NCBI GenBank assembly: GCA_029248885.1
Contig: JAQWIL010000009.1
Span: 17,737-81,736 of the forward strand
Source of the DNA: Flavobacteriaceae bacterium
Lineage (GTDB): Bacteria; Bacteroidota; Bacteroidia; Flavobacteriales; Flavobacteriaceae
Length of the DNA: 64,000 nucleotides
Direction: 5' to 3'
How positions within the stretch are numbered: the stretch's first letter is position 1; each line of letters starts with the position of its first letter. Of this stretch, positions 49,976 through 58,610 are shown one piece after another. Under the pieces are notes generated by a model. That model ran no database searches. It was not told the DNA's origin and saw only the letters and a program-made list of their open reading frames with translations. Both the position numbers and the translations under genes were made by a program.

Positions 49976-51079
49976 TCTAGTTCGTTAGTATTAGATTCTT
50001 GATTGATCATTAAGTAAGATTTGAGAAAAGGATCTAGTCCCCCATCTAAAACGGAGCTGATATCGCTTGATTCGTGTCCGCTTCTTACGTCTTTTATCAT
50101 TTTGTAGGGCTGCATTACGTAGTTTCGAATTTGGGATCCCCATTCGATTTTCATTTTATTGGCTTCGATCGCATCTCTCGTTTTTCTTTTGTTTTGAAGC
50201 TCAATCTCATAGAGTTGGGAGCGTAACATTTGCAAGGCTCTTTCTCTGTTTTCGTGCTGCGATCGTGTTTCCGAACAACTGATTTGAATTCCAGTCGGTT
50301 TATGGGTCAATTGAACTTTGGTTTCAACTTTATTCACGTGTTGTCCTCCTGCACCACTTGATCGGGAAGTTGTGATTTGAATATCAGCAGGGTTGATGTC
50401 AATTTTTATCGTATCATCAACAAGTGGGTAAACATAAACAGATGCGAAACTGGTGTGTCTTTTTGCGTTGCTGTCAAATGGTGAAATCCTCACCAATCGG
50501 TGGACACCATTTTCTCCTTTTAGCCAACCAAAGGCATAATCTCCTTTGCATTCAAGCGTAACGGTTTTGATGCCAGCTACATCACCTTCTTGCATATTGA
50601 GCTCTCGAACCTTATACCCTTTCTTTTCTGCCCACATCATATACATTCTCATTAGCATTGAAGCCCAATCACAGCTTTCTGTTCCACCTGCTCCCGCAGT
50701 GATTTGCAGTACAGCAGAGAACGAATCCCCTTCTTCTGAAAGCATATTTTTAAACTCGAGTTCTTCAATAAAGCTTGTCGCCTCAGCGAATAGGGTGTTA
50801 AGCTCTTCAGTCACATCATCTCCACTTTTTGAGAATTCAACGAGCACAGAGAGATCGTCGATTTTGGAGGTTAACTGATTGATATCGGATAGCCATTGTT
50901 TTTTGGGCTGAAGAGCTCGAATATAAGCTTCAGCAGCTGAGGTGTCGTCCCAAAAATCAGGAGCTAAGGTTTTTTCCTCTTTGTTTTGAACATCGATAGT
51001 TAGCGAGTCCACGTCAAAGAGACCTCCTTAACGCATCCAGGCGATCTTTAAGTTTTTGATAGAGTTCAGAAGTGAACAT
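49972..51079 (-). CDS. prfB: Peptide chain release factor 2, with programmed +1 frameshift
   Basis: RF2 terminates translation at UGA and UAA. The first 21 codons start at the ATG at 51079 ([13 protein letters not shown]...) and run into an in-frame TGA at 51014-51016. A +1 shift at CTT-TGA-C continues as D-V-D-S-L-T in the main frame, giving about 368 residues. The shift site has the canonical stimulator AGGAGG (51028-51023) placed 3 nt before CTT. The main part has the stop-codon-reading SPF tripeptide ([14 protein letters not shown]) and the catalytic GGQ ([11 protein letters not shown]). A longer N-terminus from 51112 is possible. Confidence 0.95.
51013..51028 (-). promoter_or_regulatory. 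RF2 autoregulatory frameshift site
   Basis: Minus-strand AGGAGG-TCT-CTT-TGA-C. When RF2 is scarce the ribosome pauses at UGA and slips from CUU to UUU, aided by pairing of AGGAGG with the 16S anti-Shine-Dalgarno. The sequence is essentially identical to the well-studied bacterial site. Confidence 0.95.
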
Positions 51080-51218
51080 TGCAATTTTTTTACGAATATA
51101 ATTAAACTCCATGCAAATTTGGCACTCCTTTGATCTCTGTTTGTTTAATTTTTGTTTTACCTTCTTTAAACAATCATTTTTCTCAAATCTGTTTTTTCCT
51201 AAAACCATTAAATTTCTG

Positions 51219-51226
51219 TAAATTTG
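51219..51226 (+). promoter_or_regulatory. Putative -7 box of the cysteine-synthase-like gene
   Basis: TAAATTTG (TAnnTTTG), 33 nt upstream of the ATG at 51259, with a T-rich stretch (51192-51197) around the -33 position. Confidence 0.5.
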
Positions 51227-51258
51227 AGGCGAATCAATAAGCCCATGGCTTGTTATTT

Positions 51259-52305
51259 ATGACTAAAAAAACGATAGAGGCACACGACAGTGTACTGGAC
51301 TTGGTTGGTAATACCCCACTTATCAGGCTAAATGAAACTGTAAAAGGGTTTCAAGGCAGCTATTACGCGAAAGCTGAGTTTACCAATCCAGGCCACTCTA
51401 ACAAGGATCGCATTGCACTGCATATCATTGCAGAAGCAGAGCATAAAGGCATTCTCAAGCCTGGAAATACTGTTATTGAGACGACGTCAGGAAACACCGG
51501 TTTTAGTATTGCTATGGCCAGTATAATTAAGGGATACCAATGTGTTTTGGCGGTTTCCTCGAAATCCTCCCCCGATAAAATTGACATGCTTCGTGCTATG
51601 GGAGCTACCGTCTATGTATGCCCTGGCCATGTAAAAGCTGATGATCCGCGTTCTTATTACCAAGTCGCTAAGCGATTGCACAACGAGATAAAGGGTTCTG
51701 TTTATATCAATCAATATTTTAATGAACTCAATACGGATGCACATTTCCGCACAACTGGCCCTGAAATATGGAAACAAACCTCAGGTCAGGTAACTCATTT
51801 GGTCGCAGCAAGTGGGACAGGAGGTACGATTTCAGGTATTGGACGATATTTAAAGTCCAAAAATGAGAAGGTCAAAATCATTGGAGTTGATGCCTATGGA
51901 TCGGTTTTGAAGAAGTTTCATGAAACGTCTGAGTTTGATGAAAATGAAATCTATCCTTACCGAATTGAAGGTCTGGGTAAAAATCTGATCCCTTCAACGA
52001 CCCATTTCGAATATATTGATCATTTTGAAAAAGTGACCGATGAGGAAAGTGCTCATTCTGCTAGAGAAATTACCAAGAAAGAAGGTCTTTTTGTTGGATA
52101 CACTTCAGGCGCGGCACTTCAAGCTATTCGGCAGTTAAATCAACAAAACCAATTTTTTGATAAAGACAGTGTAGTGGTTGTAATCTTTTGCGATCATGGA
52201 TCTCGCTATATGAGTAAGATCTACAGTGATCAATGGATGAAAGAACAAGGGTTTTTCGATGCAAACCACTTGCAAGATGAAAAGGCAATTGAATATATCA
52301 AATAG
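51259..52305 (+). CDS. PLP-dependent cysteine synthase family protein, candidate cysteate synthase
   Basis: A fold-type II PLP enzyme of 348 residues in the cysteine synthase / cystathionine beta-synthase family. The PLP lysine is K49 in FTNPGHSNKDR, the substrate loop is TSGNTG (76-81) and the phosphate loop is SGTGGTISG. The replacement of the usual GGSVKDR by GHSNKDR, and SSKSSPDKIDMLRAMGA, set it apart from ordinary O-acetylserine sulfhydrylases. Only 33 nt separate it from an alpha-oxoamine synthase. That pairing matches the capnine pathway, where CapA makes cysteate from phosphoserine and sulfite. Cysteine synthesis remains the alternative. Confidence 0.85.
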   Translation: MTKKTIEAHDSVLDLVGNTPLIRLNETVKGFQGSYYAKAEFTNPGHSNKDRIALHIIAEAEHKGILKPGNTVIETTSGNTGFSIAMASIIKGYQCVLAVSSKSSPDKIDMLRAMGATVYVCPGHVKADDPRSYYQVAKRLHNEIKGSVYINQYFNELNTDAHFRTTGPEIWKQTSGQVTHLVAASGTGGTISGIGRYLKSKNEKVKIIGVDAYGSVLKKFHETSEFDENEIYPYRIEGLGKNLIPSTTHFEYIDHFEKVTDEESAHSAREITKKEGLFVGYTSGAALQAIRQLNQQNQFFDKDSVVVVIFCDHGSRYMSKIYSDQWMKEQGFFDANHLQDEKAIEYIK

Positions 52306-52338
52306 TTTAACCACAATTTGAACAAAAAACAAAAAACA

Positions 52339-53601
52339 ATGAGCAACGATATTTTTGACAGAATGCGTACAGACAGAGGCCCCCTTGGGAAGTGGGCTTC
52401 ACTCGCAGAGGGTTATTTTGCATTCCCTAAGCTAGAAGGGCCTATTGGAAATCGCATGTATTTTCAAGGCAAGGAAGTCATTACCTGGAGTGTTAACGAT
52501 TATCTCGGATTGGCTAACCATCCTGAGGTCAGGAAAGTTGATGCTGATGCAGCAGAAGATTATGGTTCTGCATACCCCATGGGTGCACGCCTGATGTCTG
52601 GACATACCAGTGCACACGAGCAATTGCAAGAAGAATTAGCCGCTTTTGTCAATAAAGAAGCTGCATATCTTCTCAACTTTGGATATCAGGGGATACTTTC
52701 AACAATCGATTCCCTAGTATCCAAAAATGATGTCATTGTTTATGATGTCGATGCGCATGCGTGTATAGTCGATGGAGTGAGACTTCATTTGGGAAAACGA
52801 TTTACCTTTCAGCACAACAACATTGAAAGCTTAGAGAAAAACTTGATTCGTGCGACCAAAGTTGTTGTGGAAACTGGCGGTGGTATTCTTGTCATTTCTG
52901 AGGGGGTTTTTGGAATGCGTGGAGAGCAAGGTCGTTTGCGTGAAATTGTTGCCCTAAAAGAAAAATTCAATTTCCGCTTGCTTGTCGATGACGCACATGG
53001 TTTTGGTACGCTTGGAGCTACTGGTGCTGGCGCAGGGGAGGAGCAAGGCATTCAAGATGATATCGATGTCTATTTTGCCACATTTGCTAAGTCAATGGCA
53101 AGTACAGGTGCATTTATCGCAGCAGATAAAGACATTATTGATTACCTCAAATACAATATGCGTTCACAAATGTTTGCAAAATCACTGCAAATGGTGCTTG
53201 TCAAAGGGGCGTTAAAGAGATTGGATATGTTGCGTTCTATGCCTGAACTCAAAGCAAACCTTTGGAAAAATGTACACGCACTACAAACGGGTCTTCGTGA
53301 GCGTGGTTTTGATTTGGGATCTACCCAAAGTTGCGTTACCCCAGTTTACCTCAAAGGGAGTGTGCCTGAAGCCATGGTGTTGGTCAAAGATCTGAGAGAA
53401 AACTTTGGAATTTTCTGCTCAATCGTTGTTTATCCAGTAATTCCTAAGGGATTGATTTTGCTACGATTGATACCGACTGCTTCACACACGATGGAAGATA
53501 TCGATGAAACACTCGAAGCATTTTCAACTATACGTGAGCGACTTAATGACGGATTATACAAGCGCTTATCCTCAAAATTCACTGAGCAAGTGGGCGTATA
53601 G
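52339..53601 (+). CDS. Alpha-oxoamine synthase family acyltransferase, candidate cysteate (or serine) C-fatty-acyltransferase
   Basis: A 420-residue fold-type I PLP enzyme of the Kbl/BioF/serine palmitoyltransferase family. The PLP lysine is K251 (ATFAKSMAST), the cofactor aspartate and histidine are in LVDDAHGFG (217-223), and H140 in YDVDAHACIVDG stacks on the ring. It condenses an amino acid with a fatty acyl thioester. With the CysM-like gene directly upstream, cysteate is a plausible substrate, yielding the capnine backbone of sulfonolipids; with serine it would start sphingolipid synthesis. The ATG at 52339 is preferred over a TTG at 52318. Confidence 0.88.
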   Translation: MSNDIFDRMRTDRGPLGKWASLAEGYFAFPKLEGPIGNRMYFQGKEVITWSVNDYLGLANHPEVRKVDADAAEDYGSAYPMGARLMSGHTSAHEQLQEELAAFVNKEAAYLLNFGYQGILSTIDSLVSKNDVIVYDVDAHACIVDGVRLHLGKRFTFQHNNIESLEKNLIRATKVVVETGGGILVISEGVFGMRGEQGRLREIVALKEKFNFRLLVDDAHGFGTLGATGAGAGEEQGIQDDIDVYFATFAKSMASTGAFIAADKDIIDYLKYNMRSQMFAKSLQMVLVKGALKRLDMLRSMPELKANLWKNVHALQTGLRERGFDLGSTQSCVTPVYLKGSVPEAMVLVKDLRENFGIFCSIVVYPVIPKGLILLRLIPTASHTMEDIDETLEAFSTIRERLNDGLYKRLSSKFTEQVGV

Positions 53602-53603
53602 AC

Positions 53604-54572
53604 CTAGTTGATGTCAATCATTACGACAGTTTCCCCTTCATCATTGATATAGCCGCGTGGCATGGCTACGGTATTACAGTGGATGACAACACCACCTTGG
53701 CTATCAAGCCCAATGACACCTCCGTCACCACCCTGACTTTTCAGTTTCTTCATCAAGGTGTTATATCCCGCTTCGTCAAGAGTTGCATCACCATATTTGA
53801 CTTGTGCCGCAATGTCGTAGGTGGCTACATTGCGAATAAAATACTCCCCATGACCAGTTGCAGACAAGCCCCCAATTCCGTTTTCTGCGTAAGTTCCTGC
53901 TCCGATTACTGGAACATCACCTACACGCCCAAAACGCTTATTATTCATTCCACCAGTGGAAGTTCCAGCAGCTATATTCCCATTGTGATCAATCGCTACA
54001 GCACCAACAGTACCAAACTTCGATTTATCTTCACTCAATCCCTCAAGATGTTCTTGATATCGATATTCATTGTAGAAATAACTTTGCGGTACGGTATCCA
54101 TACCATGGGTAATTGCAAATTCCTCGGCTCCTTTCCCAATCAGGAATACATGGGGAGAATGCTCCATGACAGCAATCGCAGCATCGATCGGATTTTTGAT
54201 ATTTGTGAGCCCAGCGACTGCGCCTGCTTGCCCGTTCAGTCCGTTCATGATCGAAGCGTCCAATTCGTTGGTTCCTGAAGAAGTAAATACAGACCCTTTT
54301 CCTGCGTTAAAGTAGGGGGAGTCTTCCAAGGTATTGATTGCAATCCGCACTGCTTCTACGCTCGTGCCTCCACTCGCCAAATGCTGTTGGCTTTTTTGGA
54401 GTGATTTTTTGATTGCATCTCGAACCCCCTCTTCTTCGCCAGGGATCATCAAATCGGTGGAAACATAACCAGCGCCGCCATGTACAATAACCATTGCCTT
54501 TGGCTGGGGTTTGGGATTTTTACAAGAAATAACTGTAATAACAAGTAAAATAATAAGAGTAGGTCTAACCAT
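53604..54572 (-). CDS. Isoaspartyl peptidase / L-asparaginase, lipoprotein
   Basis: An N-terminal-nucleophile (Ntn) hydrolase of 322 residues. A type II signal peptide with lipobox VISC places the acylated Cys at residue 17. The precursor is cleaved before the catalytic Thr of GTVGAVAID; substrate loop markers are STGGMNNKRFGRVGD and SATGHGEYF. VHGGAGYVS opens the alpha subunit. It degrades isoaspartyl dipeptides or asparagine at the cell envelope. The start is ATG at 54572. It converges on the preceding acyltransferase gene with a 2-nt gap. Confidence 0.92.
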   Translation of the reverse strand: MVRPTLIILLVITVISCKNPKPQPKAMVIVHGGAGYVSTDLMIPGEEEGVRDAIKKSLQKSQQHLASGGTSVEAVRIAINTLEDSPYFNAGKGSVFTSSGTNELDASIMNGLNGQAGAVAGLTNIKNPIDAAIAVMEHSPHVFLIGKGAEEFAITHGMDTVPQSYFYNEYRYQEHLEGLSEDKSKFGTVGAVAIDHNGNIAAGTSTGGMNNKRFGRVGDVPVIGAGTYAENGIGGLSATGHGEYFIRNVATYDIAAQVKYGDATLDEAGYNTLMKKLKSQGGDGGVIGLDSQGGVVIHCNTVAMPRGYINDEGETVVMIDIN

Positions 54573-54723
54573 CAAATTTGTTTTTAATTCCTCTAATTTA
54601 TAATTAATTTTTCAAAGGATATTGGAAAGGGAGTGGATCAATGTTTTTAACCAACCAAAATCAAAATGGTACACACCGATTTGTATTCCCTGTTCAAAAT
54701 CGATTTAATTCATTTTAATTTCC

Positions 54724-54731
54724 TAATTTTG
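54724..54731 (+). promoter_or_regulatory. Putative -7 box of the pyrR operon
   Basis: TAATTTTG (TAnnTTTG), 15 nt before the pyrR ATG. Upstream sequence is AT-rich with TTTA at 54704-54707 as a poor -33 candidate. I see no PyrR-binding RNA or attenuator between it and the gene. Confidence 0.45.
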
Positions 54732-54746
54732 CTCAAATAATACTGG

Positions 54747-55295
54747 ATGAGTAATCGACTTCTCCTCGATACAAAAGAAATTCATATCATCCTCAATCGC
54801 CTAGCTTGTCAGCTACGCGAAACCCACCAAGATTTTTCCAATTCTGTCCTTATCGGAGTTCAACCTCGAGGTACGATTTTGGCAAAACGTCTCCTTTCGA
54901 TTTTAGAGCAAGAAGATCATCTGCATAACATTGCAAATGGCTTTCTCGACATCACTTTTTTCAGAGATGACTTTAGACGAACAGAAAAGGTTTTGTCTGC
55001 AAACAAAAACTTGATGGATGTTTCCGTTGAAAACAAAAAAGTAGTCCTCATCGATGATGTGTTATACACAGGTCGCAGCGTTCGGGCTGCCCTGACCGCC
55101 ATCGATTCATACGGTCGCCCTGCAGAGATTGAGTTGCTCACGCTGATCGACCGTCGATTTTCCAGGCATTTACCGATTCAACCTGACTATTTGGGTCGAC
55201 AAGTAGATGCGATTGCTGACGAAAAAGTGTTGGTGCATTGGGAAGAAAATCATGGAGAGGACGCTGTCTATCTCATAAATAAATCAAATGAGTAA
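54747..55295 (+). CDS. pyrR: Bifunctional pyr operon regulator / uracil phosphoribosyltransferase PyrR
   Basis: A 182-residue phosphoribosyltransferase. The PRPP-binding loop is VVLIDDVLYTGRSVRAA; other family features are IGVQPRGTILAKRL and ITFFRDDFRR. In Bacillus PyrR also binds pyr mRNA; here it heads an operon with pyrB. No classical PyrR-binding loop was found in the short leader, so RNA regulation is uncertain. The 3' end overlaps pyrB by 8 nt. Confidence 0.94.
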   Translation: MSNRLLLDTKEIHIILNRLACQLRETHQDFSNSVLIGVQPRGTILAKRLLSILEQEDHLHNIANGFLDITFFRDDFRRTEKVLSANKNLMDVSVENKKVVLIDDVLYTGRSVRAALTAIDSYGRPAEIELLTLIDRRFSRHLPIQPDYLGRQVDAIADEKVLVHWEENHGEDAVYLINKSNE

Positions 55296-56217
55296 ACTGA
55301 GCGTTTCACATTTATTGGGGATCAAATATCTAACCACTTCCGATATTGAGCTCATTTTTGAAACGGCCTCCCACTTTAAAGAAGTCATCAATCGTCCGAT
55401 TAAAAAAGTACCATCACTTCGTGACGTTACCATCGCCAATTTGTTTTTTGAAAATAGCACACGAACAAAATTGTCCTTTGAGCTAGCCCAAAAACGACTC
55501 TCAGCCGATGTTATTAATTTCTCTGCTTCAAACTCATCCGTCAAAAAAGGGGAGTCCCTCATTGACACGGTCAACAATATTCTATCCATGAAGGTCGATA
55601 TGGTTGTGATGCGTCACCCAAACCCTGGTGCGGCTATGTTTTTGTCCAAACACGTAGATGCGAGTATTGTCAATGCTGGTGACGGCGCACACGAACACCC
55701 AACACAAGCTCTTTTAGACTGTTTTTCCATTCGGGAAAAGCTGGGAGATATCGCTGGGAAAAAGGTGGTTATCGTCGGAGATATTCTACATTCTCGAGTT
55801 GCATTATCAAATATTTTTGCACTGAAAAAACTGGGTGCTGAGGTGATGGTCTGTGGCCCACTCACACTGATTCCAAAGCATATAGAATCCTTGGGAGTAA
55901 CTGTCGAAACCAACCTCCAAAAGGCATTACAATGGGCCGATGTTGCCAACGTACTACGTGTGCAATTTGAACGTATGAGAACTAGTTTTTTTCCTTCAAA
56001 CCGCGAGTATGCCATGCAGTACGGCATTACCAAACAGCTTGTGGAACAGCTCGATAATGACCTCCTAATCATGCACCCAGGTCCGATCAATCGGGGGGTT
56101 GAAATCTCCTCTGACGTAGCGGATTCTGAACATGCAATTATTCTCGATCAAGTTGAAAATGGAGTTGCAGTTCGCATGGCAATTCTTTATCTTTTAGCAA
56201 GTAAAATTGAACAATGA
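55288..56217 (+). CDS. pyrB: Aspartate carbamoyltransferase catalytic subunit
   Basis: Condenses carbamoyl phosphate and aspartate in pyrimidine synthesis. 309 residues with the carbamoyl-phosphate motif ENSTRTKLSFE, SSVKKGESLIDT, and RHPNPGA, then the aspartate-binding MHPGPINRGVEI. No pyrI regulatory subunit is adjacent. It overlaps both neighbours (8 nt with pyrR, 4 nt with the next gene). Confidence 0.97.
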   Translation: MSKLSVSHLLGIKYLTTSDIELIFETASHFKEVINRPIKKVPSLRDVTIANLFFENSTRTKLSFELAQKRLSADVINFSASNSSVKKGESLIDTVNNILSMKVDMVVMRHPNPGAAMFLSKHVDASIVNAGDGAHEHPTQALLDCFSIREKLGDIAGKKVVIVGDILHSRVALSNIFALKKLGAEVMVCGPLTLIPKHIESLGVTVETNLQKALQWADVANVLRVQFERMRTSFFPSNREYAMQYGITKQLVEQLDNDLLIMHPGPINRGVEISSDVADSEHAIILDQVENGVAVRMAILYLLASKIEQ

Positions 56218-56555
56218 GATTTGATATCAACGATAAGACCGCCATTATTACCTATGAAGGTTCAGATACAATTGGACGTCCATCCCGTGATGAGATTAAG
56301 CGCAATTACAAATCTTTTTCTTCCCTGAATATCGTCGTGGATTTAAGCCCGATGAAATCTGTTTTGTCCAAACACATTAAGGATTTTGTCGAACTGGCAA
56401 GTCACCATAAGGAGCTGAGTGACAAGTCCTTTGTCATTGTGACCGGACCGATAGCACTCAAGCTTTTACCAGATGGTCTGAACGTTGTTCCGACCTTACA
56501 TGAAGCCCTTGATACGATTGAAATCGAGGAGATTGAACGTGATTTAGGGATTTGA
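56214..56555 (+). CDS. Small STAS-like protein between pyrB and rnz
   Basis: A 113-residue soluble protein with alternating strands and helices suggestive of a STAS / anti-sigma antagonist fold (IVVDLSPMKSVLSKHIKDFVELA). It lacks the conserved phosphorylatable serine context of SpoIIAA, so that role is not supported. Overlaps pyrB by 4 nt and shares one base with the rnz start, implying coupled translation. The protein recurs before rnz in flavobacteria to my recollection. Function unknown. Confidence 0.72.
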   Translation: MRFDINDKTAIITYEGSDTIGRPSRDEIKRNYKSFSSLNIVVDLSPMKSVLSKHIKDFVELASHHKELSDKSFVIVTGPIALKLLPDGLNVVPTLHEALDTIEIEEIERDLGI

Positions 56556-57460
56556 TGAAGCTCACAATCCTTGGGTGTCACTCTGCTACCCCACATGCCA
56601 ATAAAGCACCGACTGCACAATTGTTGTTAACCAAAAAGCATCACTTTCTGATTGATTGCGGCGAAGGAACCCAAGTATTATTGCGCAAAGCAAAGGTCAA
56701 ATTCGCACACATCAAACATATTTTTATTTCCCACCTCCATGGGGATCACTTTTATGGACTGCCTGGATTGATATCCACCTTTCGACTTTTGGGTCGGGAA
56801 GCCCCCTTGCACATCTATGGACCAGTCGGAATCCAAAAAGCGGTAACACTACTTCTCAAGTTGGCCGATTCATGGACAAATTACCCTTTACATTTTCATG
56901 AACTGAGCGAAAAAGAACCCGTTTGTTTGTTTTCCGAGGACGAAATGGAAGTCCATACCATTCCATTGAAACACCGCGTATATACCAATGGTTTTTTGTT
57001 TCGAGAAACACCAACAGAACGCAAAATCAATCCTGAGGCAGTGGAAAAACTTCGAATCGACCAAAGTCAAATGAGAAATCTAAAACATGGTAAAGATGTG
57101 GTCAATGCAGATGGAGAAACCATTTCGAATGAGCAATTGACGCACGACCCAAACCCTTCAAAAGCATATGCGTTTTGTAGCGATACGGCATATCATCCTG
57201 AAATGACTCAACAAATACAAGGTATCGATGTCTTGTACCACGAAGCAACTTTTTTGGATGATAATCAGGAGTTGGCCAAAAAGACCAATCATTCTACTGC
57301 CAAACAAGCTGCACAAATTGCCAAGGATGCCAATGTCAATCGTTTGATATTGGGGCATTATTCGTCGCGCTATAAGGATTTGACATTATTTCAATCCGAA
57401 GCAGCTGAAATTTTCCCCAATGTCGAGCTAGCATACGATGGCTATACGCTAGAGTTTTAA
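56555..57460 (+). CDS. rnz: Ribonuclease Z
   Basis: Zinc-dependent endonuclease that matures tRNA 3' ends. 301 residues with the metallo-beta-lactamase motif SHLHGDHFYGLPG (HxHxDH), further ligands in CSDTAYHPE and the C-terminal LGHYSSRYKD, and the exosite region HELSEKEPV to VYTNGFLF. ATG at 56555, sharing a base with the previous stop. Confidence 0.95.
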   Translation: MKLTILGCHSATPHANKAPTAQLLLTKKHHFLIDCGEGTQVLLRKAKVKFAHIKHIFISHLHGDHFYGLPGLISTFRLLGREAPLHIYGPVGIQKAVTLLLKLADSWTNYPLHFHELSEKEPVCLFSEDEMEVHTIPLKHRVYTNGFLFRETPTERKINPEAVEKLRIDQSQMRNLKHGKDVVNADGETISNEQLTHDPNPSKAYAFCSDTAYHPEMTQQIQGIDVLYHEATFLDDNQELAKKTNHSTAKQAAQIAKDANVNRLILGHYSSRYKDLTLFQSEAAEIFPNVELAYDGYTLEF

Positions 57461-57492
57461 TGATTTTGTAATTTCACAGCAAAATTCAAACG

Positions 57493-58131
57493 ATGGATCT
57501 CTCTGATTTTCGAAAACAATACACCAAAGGGCAGTTGCTGGAGTCAGAAACTCCATCCAACCCATTCGATTTGTTTGGACACTGGTTTGCTGAGGTTCAA
57601 TCCCATGGAAAGGAACAAGAGACCAATGCCATGACATTGAGTACGCATCTGGCAGAAGGTGGGATTGCGTCTCGTGTTGTGCTTTTAAAGGAAGTACGTG
57701 ATGACGGCTTTGTGTTTTATACCAATTACAACAGCACCAAAGGGCAATCGATCGCACACGATGATCGGGTGTGCTTGTCATTTTTTTGGCAGAGTATGGA
57801 ACGTCAGGTAATCATTCAAGGAGTCGCCACCAAGCTATCCGCCAAAGACTCGGATCAATATTTTAACTCTAGACCACGTGGTAGTCAACTGGGCGCTCAT
57901 GTCTCTGATCAAAGCACAAAAATTCAAGATCGAGCTGCTCTTGAAAGCAAGTTAGAAGCCCTAGAAACCCAATATCAAGGCCGTCCGATTCCCAGACCGA
58001 CACACTGGGGTGGTTATGTTGTGACGCCTTCGTCCGTAGAGTTTTGGCAAGGACGTGCAAACCGACTTCACGACCGTTTGGTGTATCGTCGAGAAACTTC
58101 TTCTTGGACAATCACACGCCTTTCCCCATGA
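57493..58131 (+). CDS. pdxH: Pyridoxamine 5'-phosphate oxidase
   Basis: FMN enzyme oxidising PNP/PMP to PLP. 212 residues: MDLSDFRKQYTKGQL at the N-terminus, RVVLLKEV and YTNYNSTKGQ for FMN binding, SFFWQSMERQVIIQG, and the C-terminal signature VEFWQGRANRLHDR with a truncated end WTITRLSP. It overlaps sixA by 4 nt. Confidence 0.96.
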   Translation: MDLSDFRKQYTKGQLLESETPSNPFDLFGHWFAEVQSHGKEQETNAMTLSTHLAEGGIASRVVLLKEVRDDGFVFYTNYNSTKGQSIAHDDRVCLSFFWQSMERQVIIQGVATKLSAKDSDQYFNSRPRGSQLGAHVSDQSTKIQDRAALESKLEALETQYQGRPIPRPTHWGGYVVTPSSVEFWQGRANRLHDRLVYRRETSSWTITRLSP

Positions 58132-58610
58132 AAACTTGGGTGATGGTTCGTCATGCCAAATCGTCTTGGGAGTTTGACCTGCCAGACCGTGAACGTCCGC
58201 TTGCCGATCGAGGGGTACATGATGCGATTTTGGTCGGTCAAGAACTCAACAAACACAATCTGCATATCGATCAAGTCTTTAGTAGTCCCGCAAAACGCGC
58301 TTTTGACACCGCTTTGCTTATGGTTTCTGAACTGGGGCTATCGACAGAAAATATTCAAATCGAAGATAAGCTTTATGATTTTATGGGGGAACAAGCCTTG
58401 GGTTTTGTTCGTTCCCTTCCCGATGACCTCCGTACCATGATGACTTTTGGCCATAACAACGCCTGCAATCACATTGCACAATCCTTGGGAAATTACACGA
58501 ACGCTAATATCCCAACAGCAACAGCTGTGATTTTTCATTTTGACGTATCTTTATGGTCGGATATCCAGCAGTGTGACTGCACTTCTATTCTTCCAAAAAC
58601 ACTACGTTAA
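58128..58610 (+). CDS. sixA: SixA-like histidine phosphatase
   Basis: A 160-residue phosphohistidine phosphatase-superfamily member. The catalytic motif is MVRHAKSSWE (RHG-type, here RHA as in SixA), with ERPLADRG and a second histidine in TFGHNNACN. SixA removes phosphate from phosphohistidine in phosphotransfer proteins. It is coupled to pdxH (ATGA) and ends exactly where ppk1 begins. Earlier in-frame starts lie inside pdxH. Confidence 0.88.
   Translation: MKTWVMVRHAKSSWEFDLPDRERPLADRGVHDAILVGQELNKHNLHIDQVFSSPAKRAFDTALLMVSELGLSTENIQIEDKLYDFMGEQALGFVRSLPDDLRTMMTFGHNNACNHIAQSLGNYTNANIPTATAVIFHFDVSLWSDIQQCDCTSILPKTLR

Noticed and set aside
51080..51208. A separate 64-residue gene upstream of prfB
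   Set aside because: Its C-terminal part is the first exon of RF2 ending at the frameshift TGA; the upstream part is an AT-rich extension without family support.
54573..54746. PyrR-dependent attenuator before pyrR
   Set aside because: No PyrR-binding loop consensus and no terminator/antiterminator pair was found in the leader.
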